A DNA stretch of 64,000 nucleotides from Puccinellia tenuiflora (GCA_012064385.1 QRDG01000060.1:1410814-1474813); one strand, 5' to 3'; numbered from the stretch's first letter, positions 10,561-22,775 are shown. The notes: generated by a model from the letters alone, not told the origin. Numbers and translations: made by a program.

Positions 10561-12713
10561 ATGGCCAAGCCACGGCGGAGCAGATTTTCCTTTGCTGGGT
10601 ACGTACAAAACCAAGTTATCTTACTAATCCGCCATAGTTTTGCTTTGGCCCGTCTTTCTTCGGTTTCCTTTTTTCGCCATTGGCGATGCTGCATGATGTT
10701 CATGGAAGTTGTTCCTTGTCTCTTGCTGCTAGGTGGGGTGGCTGCTTCGGAGGCAAAGCTCGGGGGAAGGTGGCAGAGGTAGGAATCAATCATATGGTTC
10801 AACCGAGTTGATGTTTTGCCTCCATGGTTAATTAGAGACGAGATGATGATCGATGGTTGGGGGTTGTTGCAGGAGGAGTACCCGGTGAAGCTCCATATCT
10901 ACGATCTGAGCCAGGGGATGGCGCGGCAGCTCTCCACGACGGTCCTCGGCAAGCCTATCGACGCAATCTGGTGAGCATCCATGAATCTTGGAATTTCTTT
11001 CTGGCCACGATTGCCTATCGATCATAGGATTTTGTTCAAGCCATATACGCGAACTTGCATCAAAGTTGCCGTGACTGCTGATGATTACATCCCAGAATAG
11101 TTTTAGAAGTACTGCTCGTAGCTCGTTCGTGGGAGAACTGATAAGTGGACTCTGTACTAGCATGTACTTTTACATTAGTGGCTGCACAATGTATATTCTA
11201 TACCCGACCTAGAAACTACAGTCGTCTTGTGCAAACGCTAATTTTCTGACATTGATTCTATTTTGCATACATCTCCTTCATGGTCAATTACTCAACTCTA
11301 AGTAAGTCTGTTACCTCTGCTGATTTTATAGAGATCCACAAGAATCTTTTTTCAACAGAGATCCAGGAGAATCTTTTTTAACAGAGATCCACAAGAACCA
11401 GGTGGCATCATTTCATTCCAAAAACAACTGCACCATTTCCCCACCATAGAAACTATGCATACTATACAGTGCACAAGATGAAACTTCAAGTTTTCCCGCT
11501 ATTCTTTACGAAACTTGTGGTTACGGATTAGCGATCAATCGCCTTCACTGGTGCGCTTAAATTACACAATTCACAACCTTCGCTATTGATATTGATGACC
11601 CTATCATCGCAGGCATACAGGTGTGGTAGTTTATGGCAAAGAGTATTACTTCGGTGGAGGTATCCAGCAAGGTCGCCCTGGAAGAACACCATACGGGACC
11701 CCTGTCCGGGTAGAAGATTTCGGGGTCACACATGTTGCCAAGGAGCTCTTTGAGGACTTCCTGCTGGAGATTGGCCCAAGCTACACTCCGGAAACCTACA
11801 ATATCCTCAGCAAAAACTGCAATCACTTCAGCAATGAGGCGGTGAAGTACCTTGTTGATTCCACGGTTCCAGCTTACATCCTCGACCAGCCGAAAGAAGC
11901 GATGAACAGCCCGATTGGTGCCTTGATATGTAAGTTCTCTTCCTCTTGCTAGTTGTTCCTGGTTAAGAATCTCAATTTTGTAGCAAATGTCCAGTACCAA
12001 CAGAAGCTTTGCTCTTTGGTTTTCCAGTGCCAATGATTCAGGGGCTGGAGACAACCCTGCGAGCTGGAGGTGCTCCCCAGCCGTCCCAATTTGTGCCTAC
12101 TCCGGCAGCAGCGATGCAAACACAGCCATCCTCGGATAGCATTCAGGTCCAGTCGAAATCAATCGATGCCGACAAAACAGGCGATGTCAAGAAAACCGAA
12201 GATGGCAATGAGATCATCCCGCCTGCGGCACAACCTACTCCAGCAGCAGCGAAGCAGGCGCAACCTTCCTTGAATAGTGTTAAGAGCCAGTCAAGATCAA
12301 TCTCTGCTGACAGAACAAGCATTGGCAGAGCAAAGGATGATGACAGCGGGATTATTTCGCCCACGGCGCACGCGCAACCTGCTCCGGCAACAGCAAAGCA
12401 GACAGAACCTTCCTCTAATAGCACTCACATCCAGACAATAGAAGATGAAAGTGGGGTCATCATCCCACCCACTGTGCAACCTGTTGATCCAGTAGCTGGA
12501 GAAGCAACGGTGGCTCAGGTGAGTGTGATAGCATCAGAATCTTCAGACCCCCTTGGAGAGGCAAAGAACCGGCTGCAAGAAGAGATAAGGCTGGAGTTTG
12601 CATCCATCATGGCAACAGGTGCCGCAAAGGCCGGCGAGGCGGCGGCCCTCGCAATGCGGAGGGTCATGGAGCGACACGGGCTGCGGCGCACCGCCACTAT
12701 GCAGCGAGGGTAG
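10561..12713 (+). CDS. PPPDE/DeSI-like deSUMOylating isopeptidase, 5 exons
   Basis: Exons by splice sites and reading frame: 10561-10598, 10733-10778, 10873-10970, 11613-11929, 12028-12713. All four introns are GT-AG and phases agree, giving 394 residues. The family (PPPDE, also called DeSI) comprises cysteine proteases acting on SUMO or ubiquitin conjugates. The catalytic His is H62 in IWHTGVVVYG and the nucleophile is C130 in SKNCNHFSNE; YYFGGGIQ and GRTPYGTP are family-typical. The core ends near residue 165. Unusually, about 200 further residues follow: three imperfect ~46-aa repeats rich in Pro/Ala/Gln/Ser (nt 12096-12480), then an Ala/Glu/Arg-rich predicted helix to the C terminus. The ATG at 10561 gives a short basic N terminus with a GWGGCFGG segment. 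Splicing is inferred, not observed. Confidence 0.88.
12096..12480 (+). repeat. Three in-frame ~140-bp coding repeats in isopeptidase tail
   Basis: Units start at 12096, 12234 and 12378, each opening with CCT(A/G)CTCC(G/A)GCA encoding P(T/A)PA(A/T)A(M/K)Q, and each closing near (I/V)I(P/S)P. Spacing is 138 and 144 bp, so the frame is kept. They arose by tandem duplication inside the last exon. Confidence 0.75.
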
Positions 12714-13094
12714 AGCAAGAATATTATTTGTATGCCGAACATGAAGCTCGTGATGTAAGTCTACCCCATCAAATACAATTGCTTGCTTACCCGTGCACGT
12801 CGTGGACGATCAGGGATCCATCTCCCAGGTTTTCAGATGATATGTTTGCTAAAATAGTTTATGAGCGTCCAACCTTGCCAGCATTCTTTTTAATATATAT
12901 GACTGACATGCTATTGCTAATACCCAAACATCATTTATACCATATCAGCAGGAAGAATTAAGAACCAAAGAAACTACTAGCACTCCATGATTTAATCCTA
13001 GGGAATCACTGGAACAAAATCCAGTAACAACTGATGAACAGACACTAGCAGGAACCACATGGCATCATTGGGAACATAAGTTCTACATATCTCA
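12714..13094. other. 3' UTR and flank of isopeptidase gene
   Basis: No gene is seen. The first ~250 bases are probably 3' UTR. The Helitron start follows at 13095. Confidence 0.5.
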
Positions 13095-13416
13095 TCTACT
13101 AACTATATTAAAGTCGAGCGGATTCTCGCGCTGAGAGGCCTCCTGCTACTGTAGCTAGCTACAGTAAGCACTGTAGCTAGCTACAGTACTACAGTTCGCC
13201 GATCCGAGCCGTCCAGCGACGATCCGACGGCCCCAGAACGCGTCCGTGATCGACTTGCAAAAAAGCCCTTCTCAAAACCGTTATTTGAACCCGCAGTCCA
13301 AGTTTTAACGCAGCAAGGGACCAATACGCGAAATCCGAAAAATACGAGGACTTTTGTGCAAAAACCCCACGGCTTCGTGCCTACCCCTCTCCTCTCCCTC
13401 ACTCTCTCGATCCCCA

Positions 13417-13749
13417 TGCCGCCATCGCCGTCGCTGCTTGATTCCGGCGTGCTCTGGCCACCTCCGCCTCCGTGCTGTGGCGCGTCGACGCGGCGGCCGA
13501 CGCTCCACCTTCTCCTCCTCTTCGATCTGTTTTTCCCCGCCTGGCGCGGCCGCGCGCGACCCAACCCTAGGCTAGGGTTTCAGCCGTCGGCGCGGCTCCA
13601 CCGTGCTCGCCCTCCTCCGGTGCTCCGCCACGGCTGGGTGCAGGGTTGCGACCCCCCGTGCCGCCGTGGTGTTGGTGGCGTGATGCACTTCTCCTCTGGC
13701 CACATGGGCACTGCCCCGTCGCCGGCGAGCTACGGTCAAAGGCGTAAGG
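13417..13749 (+). pseudogene. Captured first-exon-like fragment in Helitron
   Basis: A GC-rich open frame begins MPPSPSLLDSGVLWPPPPP and ends with GQRRK just before a good splice donor (AAG|GTATGA at about 13750). Composition contrasts with the AT-rich rest of the Helitron, as expected of captured gene sequence. The start and product are not recognised. Confidence 0.35.
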
Positions 13750-14144
13750 TATGATCTTCCCTCTCCTCTGTCATCTCTTCCCTCTCCAGGCCTTCGGCCA
13801 TGCTCTGAAATGATTAGAGGAAAAGATGATTTAGGTTTCCTGTTGCTTAGGTCTCGAGCTTGGTCTGCTGCTCCTGTGATGTTTACTGAATAAATACCGG
13901 TGCCCCTGAGCATTTCCTGAGCATTCCCTTGGTTGATGATCTAGCCCGTGGCTTAGCTTGTGGCGGGAAAATGTTCTGCACCTCCACAGAGTTGCTATCT
14001 GCCCTTCACAGTACCAGATGGTGCTCTCTGAACCTATGTTCAGATATGTGCCTCTGTTATGTCATGTGTGTGCTGGAATTATACTCGCTATTACTGTGAT
14101 GTGCAGGTGATGCTGTTCTGAACCCTGGATTCAGAAGATGCTTC

Positions 14145-15128
14145 TGATGATTTCCCCCTTTGTTATTATGCTGTAATTGTGCCCTGTTGTAGTGTAATTC
14201 ATTCATTCAGAGTTGCTATCATTTAGCTTTGCTTGCTGTGATGCCTCAATTGAGTTACACAGAAGTATTTAGCTAAGGCAAATTTGATTATACTGCTCAG
14301 TGGTGCTTTTACTGCAAATGTGTGCTTGTGGTGCCTCTCCCCTTTGTGGGTTTTGTGCTCAGCATCAAATATTGGGTCTGTGCTTCATACATGGCTGTGA
14401 AAAGCAATATTTGCGTATGTCTTTGCTCAGAATTGTGGGTTATTTGCCCCTTGCCTATGATGCATAGGCTGAGGCTCAATTTAGTAAGAACAGGTGCTAT
14501 GCTTGGTCTTTTTACTCCCCTGTGATGATTTAGCATAGCATCACTATGCTAGGCTGAGGGCAAATGCTTCACCACACCCATGTGCAACTAGCAGATCATG
14601 TTGCTAGGGAAATAGAGATCAATCTGCTATCAGGTGTGATGATTTCCCCCTTTGTTATTATGCTGTAATTGTGCCCTGTTGTAGTGTAATTCATTTGTTT
14701 GAGCTAAATTATTTAGCTTTGCTTGCTGTCATGCCTCAATTGAGTTACACAGAAGTATTTAGCTAAGGCAAATTTGATTGTACTGCTCAGTGGTGCTTTT
14801 ACTGCATGTATGTGCTTCTGGTGCCTCTCCCCTTCGTGGGTTTTGTGCTCAGCATTGTGGGTTTTGTGCTCAGCATCAAATATTGGATCTGTGCTTCATG
14901 CATGGCTGTGAAAAGCAATATTTGCGTATGTTTTTGCTCAGGATTGTGGGTCATTTGCCCCTTGCCTATGATGCATAGGCTGAGGCTTAATTTATTAAGA
15001 ACAGATGCTATGCTTGGTCTTTTTACTCCCCTGTGATGATTTAGCATAGCATCACTATGCTAGACTGAGGGCAAATGCTTCACCACACCCATGTGCAACT
15101 AGCAGATCATGTTGCTATCAGGTGTGAT
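14145..15128 (+). repeat. Tandem duplication, 492-bp unit, inside Helitron
   Basis: Copy one runs 14145-14636 and copy two 14637-15128. Both open with TGATGATTTCCCCCTTTG, and they match closely along their length. Copy one has ~20 bp extra near its end. Copy two has an 18-20 bp internal duplication of GTGGGTTTTGTGCTCAGCAT. The sequence is intron-like, with no coding potential. Confidence 0.9.
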
Positions 15129-15941
15129 AATAATGTGGTTGTGGTGTTCCACCACGTGGTTGAGATTTTGTTCTTTCTATTTGGTAGAGGAACTGATAAA
15201 CAATAGTACTGCAAATTCACCCACCATGAGTTTTCCCTCTACATGCGCAAGTTTGATTGCTTACCTTCCAATAATTCTTTTATGCTTGGATGTGAAAGAC
15301 AGATGGAAAAATTATATTGATTGCTATGCATAATCAGGAAAGCACTCCAGGTTAGAAACATAGATGCATCCTTTCTTTCAGGTAATGTTTATTTCCTGCT
15401 TATATGTTACATAGGTATGCGATGATTATTTACATGAATGAATTTATGTTACATACACGTGCGATGGTTCTTTACATGAACGCATAAACAGAAGCAGGAT
15501 AAAATTATCTCATCGGCCGTCCACAAAGTACATACAAAAAGGAGTATCTCTTAGGGGCTGTAAAAAAGTTTTCCTGCCATGATTACTACACTGGTTAGGG
15601 GATGCTTGGATTTGAACATCCAAACAGAAGTAATTCAGTGAACAAAGAGAATGTGACAGATTAGATTAGATGAAATTTCGCATCATAATTCTACTGGGCT
15701 AATTAGTGTCATCTCATTGTAACATGGTTTACTGATATTTTCAAGGATCATAAATTCTATGATAATAGTTAGATATTGTGTGCCGTGATCGGGAAGAATT
15801 CCACTGTCAAAAGTCCGTTTGTCTCCTAATTCTGATGCATCAGTCCATTTAGGCACTTTTAAGAAGTTTATTTCTCTCTCTCTTTACAGTTATATTTTGC
15901 ATTTCCTTATTTTTAGGTTCAGATGTATTCTGAATAAAAAC

Positions 15942-15988
15942 AATGAGGTTTTCTAGAAGATTGGGCCCCTCTCATGCTGTTCGAGCAG
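15942..15988 (+). pseudogene. Exon-like fragment in Helitron
   Basis: A short frame reads MRFSRRLGPSHAVRA and stops at a splice-donor-like CAG|GTAAGC. It lies between the GC-rich first-exon-like fragment and the next exon-like piece. It is probably part of a captured or chimeric transcript; the gene is not recognised. Confidence 0.35.
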
Positions 15989-16318
15989 GTAAGCGGTTCA
16001 ACTTTTTGAATTTTGTACAACTTTTTATAGTTACACATCTGATGATTTGAAAACTTGCACTTAACTTTCATTTACAAAGTGCTAGGCATTGAATAATGTG
16101 GTTCTTACAACTCTAAATATCTCATAGTATTTAATGTACACTTGTGTCAGATTTAGATCTGTATCAAATCATATATCTCTTTAAGTTTTAATATGATTCC
16201 ATTCTCAGCACTTTTTACTTAATACTGTTTTAGGTTGCCTATTTATCCAGGTTCACTGTGTAATGCTCTATTTCCTTACTTGGAAAAATCTGACGACTGA
16301 TAGTTATTATTCGTTTAG

Positions 16319-16397
16319 GACAGAGCTTGGGTCTTTGCGATCCGAGCATGATAAGGCAGTACTTGAAGCTGATTTCGCTTCCGATCGGCTCAATAGG
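16319..16397 (+). pseudogene. Captured coiled-coil-like exon in Helitron
   Basis: TTTAG acceptor and AG|GTATAT donor bracket an open exon that encodes GSLRSEHDKAVLEADF and ASDRLNR, a heptad-like helical segment. Such phase-consistent exon pieces flanked by splice sites are typical Helitron cargo. A coiled-coil nuclear-pore or cytoskeletal protein is possible but I cannot identify it. Confidence 0.4.
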
Positions 16398-18011
16398 TAT
16401 ATGGTTGGTACACTAGATCTCATCTCTTACTCTGAATTTTTAATTTACCATTAATGAGCAAATGCATCTTCTATTATCTTACTCTTACTTGCTGCACGTA
16501 TTCTTACCCTGGATTATCCCGTGAATTAATTGGTTATGTTAGAATGTTTCCCTCAAATAATTTGTTACATGCACATCCGGCAATTTTTTACACCTTCCTT
16601 TCTACTCTGGTGTATCATGTAGCATCGTAATTAATTATCTGATGCAGTAGTCACCTGATGCCTATTTTTATCTTTTTTCCATCTGTGTGGCTTAATTTTA
16701 TTTGCTTTCACAAGAAGTGTAAGTTATTTGTTTTCAGCCATTATGCATGTCCCCCAATCTCTTAATTTCTATGTCTTTGACACTTGATGTTGATTCATCT
16801 ATGAAATTTGCATTTCAGTATCGGCAGCAATTTATTAATTATCTCTTTCATACTGCTCATTATTTTCCTTTTCATAGTTATACACGAAGACATCAAAATA
16901 AATATCAAGATGGGATTGTTGGCTCTTACGCAAACAAGAATAGAAAAGATGAGTTGTACAATAAGAACATTATATTTTCCAGCTTACTTGCCCAGATTCG
17001 CAAAATTTAGTTTGGTTTATATTTCATTAAATAAATCTTATGTGTACCCTCTTCTACTGTGGTTTTATTAAGCAGGTTTTATTAGCCAAGATGCGAAATG
17101 TAGGATTCATGTTTCTTGCTTCAGATTAAAAGATCAGAATTATTTTCCGCAATTACTTGCTGTTATTGAAAGTTATGAATGTTAGGCTACAGTTAGAAGG
17201 TATTTCATTGTCGCTGAACATTTGTACTGTATTTGCTTGCTGGCTCTACTGCAGGTGTGCTATTGTTGTTGAGACTTTTGGCCGTATTTAATTCATAGAT
17301 ATGTTTCGAGAGAATATTTTGTTCCCTTGGTATATACTGAAATGAAATAATTTACTTACATTCTAGAAAATGTCTTGGCTAATTGTTCTCTGGATTCGTC
17401 AAGCTGCTTGCTTTTCCCTCTTGGTTCATGAATTTCCTTCTTTCTTGCATTTTATTTTGCTTTTTTCCGTATCGTTGGGACTTCCATTCATTTAGTTTTA
17501 TTGGCTTTCAAAAACACTTGCAAAATATATTAAGATTGAGTATGCAAGCGCCTAATTTACTTGATATTTAATATGTGTTTACATAGTTTTGTACTCAGGA
17601 CAGTGGACATCGTGAAAAGAGCTTATATTCAGTTAGCTATTACTGTCGATTCATGTTATTATTTCTCTTAGGCATATTTGGGAATGTCTTATACTTAATA
17701 GGTCTCACTTATATCAAATTCTGCAGTATATTTTGTATATGCAACATGATTATCGCATATGCCCTGGTATTGTAAATCCCCATTTGCTCTCTATTCATTG
17801 GTCAGTTATACACATTGGATTTAGTTTCTGATCCTAGATTGCATAGATGAACTGACAGTGTTTCTTATGCAAATCGGGAATGCCTTCAATCACCCCAAAA
17901 CTTGCAGCAAGGCTGTGTCGTGTCGCCACGCCAAATTAAATTAGGGTCACTCCACTTTTTCATAATATATAGTTTCACGTTAAAAAAACCAACATGAAAT
18001 TCGTCACCAAG

Positions 18012-18032
18012 GGCGCGGCATGTCGCCGCGCC
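18012..18032 (+). other. Internal (bypassed) Helitron 3' hairpin
   Basis: An 8-bp GC stem GGCGCGGC / GCCGCGCC with loop ATGTC is nearly the same as the functional terminator at 19298-19318. It shares the preceding TCACCAAGG / TCACGAAGG context, but lacks CTAG. A weaker third version lies near 17906-17928. Confidence 0.7.
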
Positions 18033-19297
18033 GATTACAAATCACAATTATGAAGGCCCTCTCCTCACGATTTAATTTTTGCTGGATTTTACAGCACGAT
18101 ACAGCGCTGCAGTCTCCCAGGAGACATGGCTTCGATGGCATCTGGCCGCTATGGAATAATCGAGGTGATTTTTTCCCCTCTGATGTTAGTTCTTTATGTG
18201 ACGGTTTGTGCCATTTTGCAAACTTGCTACCTCTCGATTTTGTTCTTGGCAGGGGATTCTCTCTGGGTCTTCTTTGCAAAAAATGCTAATGATTCAATAT
18301 TCATGGGAAATCATGTAATCTGAATGTACTAAACAAAAAGCTTTTTTTCCGATCAGGGTCCCGTTCAGGTATGCTGCACTGGTTACTTCATTCTCATCCT
18401 CTGGAACATATCAAATATTTTGAATTGTATGCTTACCAACTTATGAGTTTAAAAAAATTCCCACGGTTTTGTAAATAAAATGAACCTATTTTATAATGTA
18501 TTTGTTCCATACATTGAAATTTTATTATTCTGTAACAATGTCAAATCTCTATGTGCATTCTACTCAAACATTAGGAACTCCTATGCAATTTTTGCTATAT
18601 CGTTTAGTAATGACCTCACCTTTGCGCTAAAAAAGGGTTTGTTTACACGTTTATAGGTTCAAAAGTGTCTGCAAGATTTAGTTACTATGTGGAGGTTCCA
18701 GATTAAAGGTAGCTAATCTACTACTGTTGTCCTTTATATTTACTTTAAATGCACTAATAGTGCTCTGTTTGGTTCATCGATCAGCTTCAATTACTATTGG
18801 GTGTTCCTAATGGTGCACCTCAAGAACATCTCATTCTGCAACACCCTTTCCAACATCCTCTCTTCCTTGCACTCTTAATCATTTCAGGCTAAAGCTCATG
18901 TTAGTCAAGTATGAATCATATATGATAACTTTTGTGACGACAATGCGTGGCTGCCATATCGATCAAGCCACTGCTTCTATGATGCTGATCTGGCCACTAT
19001 GTTAATCAGATTAGCAACAATTCCTTACTTTTGAATGTTTTGTAGATGAATCACATGCAACAACCAGATGGCACTACCTGGCTGACTTTGTTTTTGTACA
19101 AACAGACAACCCGCAAACTAATGTACACATTTTGTAATTATGTACATAGATATATATTGTTTTCTTTCAACAACCACTGTTCAGCTAATGTCACTAATGC
19201 ATTTACTGCACAGATCAAAACCACCAGAACCTATTTACAAAATTTATTATGCCATTAAAATAAGTAAACATACAATACAAAAAAAAATCTCACGAAG

Positions 19298-19330
19298 GGC
19301 GCGGCGTGCCGCCGCGCCGAATTCAACTAG
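19298..19330 (+). other. Helitron 3' terminus: hairpin plus CTAG
   Basis: A perfect 9-bp GC stem with a 3-nt loop, 8 bp before CTAG and a following T. This is the transposition end signal of Helitrons. Confidence 0.85.
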
Positions 19331-20776
19331 TTTAACATATAATAGTTTGTCGGAATGAGGTCATATTTCGCACACACGTGTATCTTGGATGTAGAACAAC
19401 GTTGAATAAGGGGTTTAGGGTTTCTTTTTATAAAAAACCCGTTTTCCATTTTTTTAGTGTGGGAAATGACTTTTTTGTGAAGCAGCTACCAAAACGGCTC
19501 ACCGAAAGCGGAACATTCAAAGGAATACAAATAATAGACCACTTTATAAGTATATATCACCCTGGGTTTGAATTTAAAAACATTCATAGGTATTTCTAAC
19601 ATTTTATAGAAGTTCCTGCCGATTTTGTTGAAGTGGGTCCGATTTGAACTACGAGTGTCACATAGTTTAGTCATGATTTTTTAAAAATCACTTTTAGATC
19701 CACAATATGTACTTTCATTATAGATCTCTGGCACGTTTTGTGCGAACGAATTACGGTTAGATTTAGATTTAGGGTTAGGGTTTATGGTCACGGTTTAGGG
19801 TTAGGGTTAGGCACAACTAATTCAAAAAAATCAAAAAATTGGAAAAGTTCATGTGGCGCCCTTTTATGTGACCTACCACCTAGAAAAAAATAACAAATAT
19901 GGGGTGTGAAAGTTTTTTCTCAAATACTCTTCCCAGAAATGAGCTATGAGGTACCAAGATGTATGACTTTCGACTCAAATGAGCTAGGGTGTGGCTTTTA
20001 ACATAGCATAGTTTGTCGGAATGAGGCCATATTTCGCACACTCGTGTATCCTGGATGTAGAACAATGTTGAATAACGGGTTTAAGGTTTTAATTATATAA
20101 ACAACCCGTTTTTCATTTTTTAGTGTCGAAAATGACTTTTTTGTGAAGCAACTACCAAAACGACTCACTGAAAGCGGAACATCCAAAGGTATAGAAAATA
20201 ATAAACCACTTTACAAGTATACATCACCCTGTGTTTGAATATTAAACATTCATAGGTATTTCTAACATTTTATTAAAGTTCCTGCTGATTTCGTTGGAAG
20301 TAGGTCCGATTTGAACTACGAGTGTCGCATAGTTTGATCGTGATTTTTGAAAAAATCACTTTTATATCCACAATATGTGCTTTATTTAGAGACCTTTGGC
20401 TCTTTTACGCGAACGAAGTTACGATTAGGTTTAGATTTAGGGTTAGGGTTTATGGTTAGGCGCAACTAATTCAATAAATCAATAAAATGGTAAAACTTCA
20501 TGTGGCGTCCTTTTATGTGACCTACCACCTAGAAAAAATAACAAATATGGGGTGTGAAAGTTTTTATCAAAAAACCTTACCAGAAAAGAGCAACGAGGTA
20601 CAAAGATGTATGACTTTCTGCTCAAATGAGCTAGGGTATGGCTTTTAACACAGCATAGTTTGTCGGAATGAGGCCATATTTCGCACAGTCGTGTATCTTG
20701 GTTGTAGAACAATGTTGAATAAGGGGTTTAGGATTTTCTTTTTATAAAAAACATGTTTTCCATTTTTTAGTGTCAA
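19331..20776 (+). repeat. ~650-bp satellite array with telomere-like motifs, left part
   Basis: The phrase ATAGTTTGTCGGAATGAGG recurs near 19343, 20007 and 20656, giving unit lengths of about 665 and 650 bp. Each unit contains degenerate TTTAGGG repeats (near 19757-19810 and 20427-20458). The third unit breaks off at 20776 and resumes at 24779, after a Helitron. Short reading frames in the units are not coding. Confidence 0.85.
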
Positions 20777-21140
20777 CTAGTTAGTGTGCACGTGCAATGC
20801 ACGTCTCCTAATAATACAATACAGTATAAACTTTCTTTAAACATAATAAAGCTTTTTTGAATATTTGAAAAAAGTTTTCCACGTCATCTTAAAATTGTGT
20901 TATTCGGTTTGAATATTCGAAGCGACTAACATAGACAGGTTCTTCTCATTGAAGCGGCAAGAAGACTCTACCGGCCGATGTTTAAGTAGAAACTCATACT
21001 TAGGTTTGCATGATGCTCATTACATCAATCTCCGTAGATCAGTCAAATAATGTTGTTACCCCATCTGGTTCTCGCACAACTTGAGTCGATGTTAGCTCCT
21101 GCTATTATTCTCTCTACTGCAGGACGGATTGGTTGACCTT

Positions 21141-22500
21141 ATTTATACCTAATAATAAAAGCGTTAAGCCTTCCGCGGTTTGGTATGTCATTAGATATAC
21201 CCTTAAAGTTGAACATATATAATTACCCACTCTGCCATCCATAAGTTCAAAACGGTTCGACACAAAAAAAAACGTTTCGTTTTGGTTTCGTACGTTGTCC
21301 GTGCAACCTGGTTTAGTACGTCGCGTGTAGGTGTACGTGTGTACGTTGGAAACCGAGTAGAGCTCGTGTAGGTACGTGCAAATAACCGAACCAAACAAAG
21401 CCTAAGGGAGCCCTGATTAGAAAACAAGCCACAAACGCATCTCTACACCGGCTTGGCGGTGGCCTGGATGACGCCGATCAGCTCGTCTGCGGCTGCGGGA
21501 ATCGGGTCGCTCGTGGGGCCGCCCACCTTGGATGGGCGTGGCAAGGCGCGACATGCATGCTGCTCTGTGCTCTCAGTCCTCAGACGGCATCACCATGACA
21601 GGGCACGCCTGCTTGGACCTGGAGGCGAGCACGCGCAAAGAGAGAATCGGTGCCGGCGACGTCTTGGCAGCGTCGACGTCCGTGCTGATCCGCGCCAAGG
21701 TCTCCTCCGTCGAGAAGACCCACATCTTTGAGCATGGACAACACAACAGCCGAGCTGAAAACACAGCTGCACGGTCGCCTCTCCAAGAGTAATGAGCCAT
21801 GCGCCCATGCATGATTCACCGGCTTCAATCCCTAGCGCAGCGGCGACTCGGGCGAGCGAGCGACGGCACCGTCTCCGTCCGTCCAAATCTCAGATTAGAT
21901 TATCAGAAGGACAACTTCGGCAACTCAACATGGGCGCAAGGTACAGAAAATTAATTATTGTTCTCATGTCTAACTTTCGTCCTGTTTGTTCTGTCTATTA
22001 TCAGCCTCACGTGCCATGCGCGTTCCCCTGCTACTAGCTTATCTGTGTGATGCTACTTGGTGCTAGCGATCTCAAAAAAGAAAAACTTGTTTGTGTGTTC
22101 GCAATAAATTAAGTGTGGAGAAGAGTTAGTTCTGTAAGCTCTGTATAGTTTGCTTCAAGCCTTCGTTATTGCTTTTATTTGTGCTCCAAAAGGGCTAGAA
22201 CCTATAAGGTAGAAACTAAGAATACATGTAGCAAAATAACCGTAGGTTGTGAGGAGATATTCAGTTCAGTAACAATGAGATAATTTATATCAAGTTATTA
22301 CAAGATAAAAGTGTATCAACATACATCTCTTACCCTCTGGGCCATTTTTGTTGCTACGCCAACATGATGTTCACCCGAATAGGAAAATAAAATTATTATA
22401 TGCGTGTCGATCGGCTTAGAGCAAAATTCAGGCGTTGTAGATGTTTTTCGACTGAAATTCTTTTTTTCCACCCGTTGCAACGCACGGGCACGTTTGCTAG
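21141..22500 (+). mobile_element. Nested Helitron, plus strand
   Basis: The 3' end is clear: CCCGTTGCAACGCACGGG hairpin at 22471-22488, then CTAG at 22497-22500 and T. The 5' end is placed approximately at ATTTATACCTAATAATAAAA, a sequence seen at the starts of some grass Helitrons, but the TC dinucleotide is not evident. It carries GC-rich gene-like fragments in its first half. Confidence 0.55.
21440..21540 (-). pseudogene. Captured C-terminal gene fragment in nested Helitron
   Basis: On the minus strand one frame reads SKVGGPTSDPIPAAADEL then IGVIQATAKPV and a stop, which looks like a genuine protein C terminus. GC content is much higher than the surroundings. A second minus-strand frame (21573-21812) ending RSKQACPVMVMPSED may be another exon of the same or another captured gene. 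Products are not recognised. Confidence 0.35.
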
Positions 22501-22775
22501 TACTCTAACACGGCATTTCGTTCTAGGCGCCTGGTTTTCATGGGAGGTAATACAGAGCAGTGTGAAACATGTTGATAGTTGCATCTTTGATTGTGAAACC
22601 TGCAAATCAGATTCAAGAGGATGGAAGGAACAATGAAAACCATGATATAAATTCTGAATACTTAGCTATCTATTTCAGAAGAGAAACTATTTGTGCTCAT
22701 CAGTCATGTATTATCTGCATTGAGAAAAATGAAATTTCGGTCTTCTATACCATCCACCAGTTCATTTCCTGTGAC

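Larger units (their letters stand above)
13095..19330 (+). mobile_element. Non-autonomous Helitron (6.2 kb)
   Basis: The 5' end TCTACTAACTATATTAAAG follows an A at 13094. The 3' end has a 9-bp GC stem (19298-19306 with 19310-19318, loop TGC), then GAATTCAA and CTAG at 19327-19330 before a T. This fits Helitron rules (5' TC, 3' hairpin plus CTRR, insertion between A and T, no target duplication). No Rep/helicase reading frame is seen, so it depends on another element. The interior carries exon-like pieces with splice-like borders, a 492-bp duplication, and an older hairpin at 18012-18032. The first ~700 bp are GC-rich and look like a captured 5' UTR/first exon. Confidence 0.8.

Noticed and set aside
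13128..13195. Repeated GTAGCTAGCTACAGTA motif as a possible CRISPR-like or regulatory repeat
   Set aside because: Only two copies near a Helitron 5' end; it looks like subterminal palindromic sequence of the Helitron. No CRISPR is expected in a plant genome.
19378..20712. Short frames in the satellite (several of 60-78 codons)
   Set aside because: They recur with the satellite unit but with frame breaks between copies; no conserved protein is evident.
22080..22400. Possible gene in the nested Helitron second half
   Set aside because: AT-rich with no open frame above chance and no splice-bounded exon.
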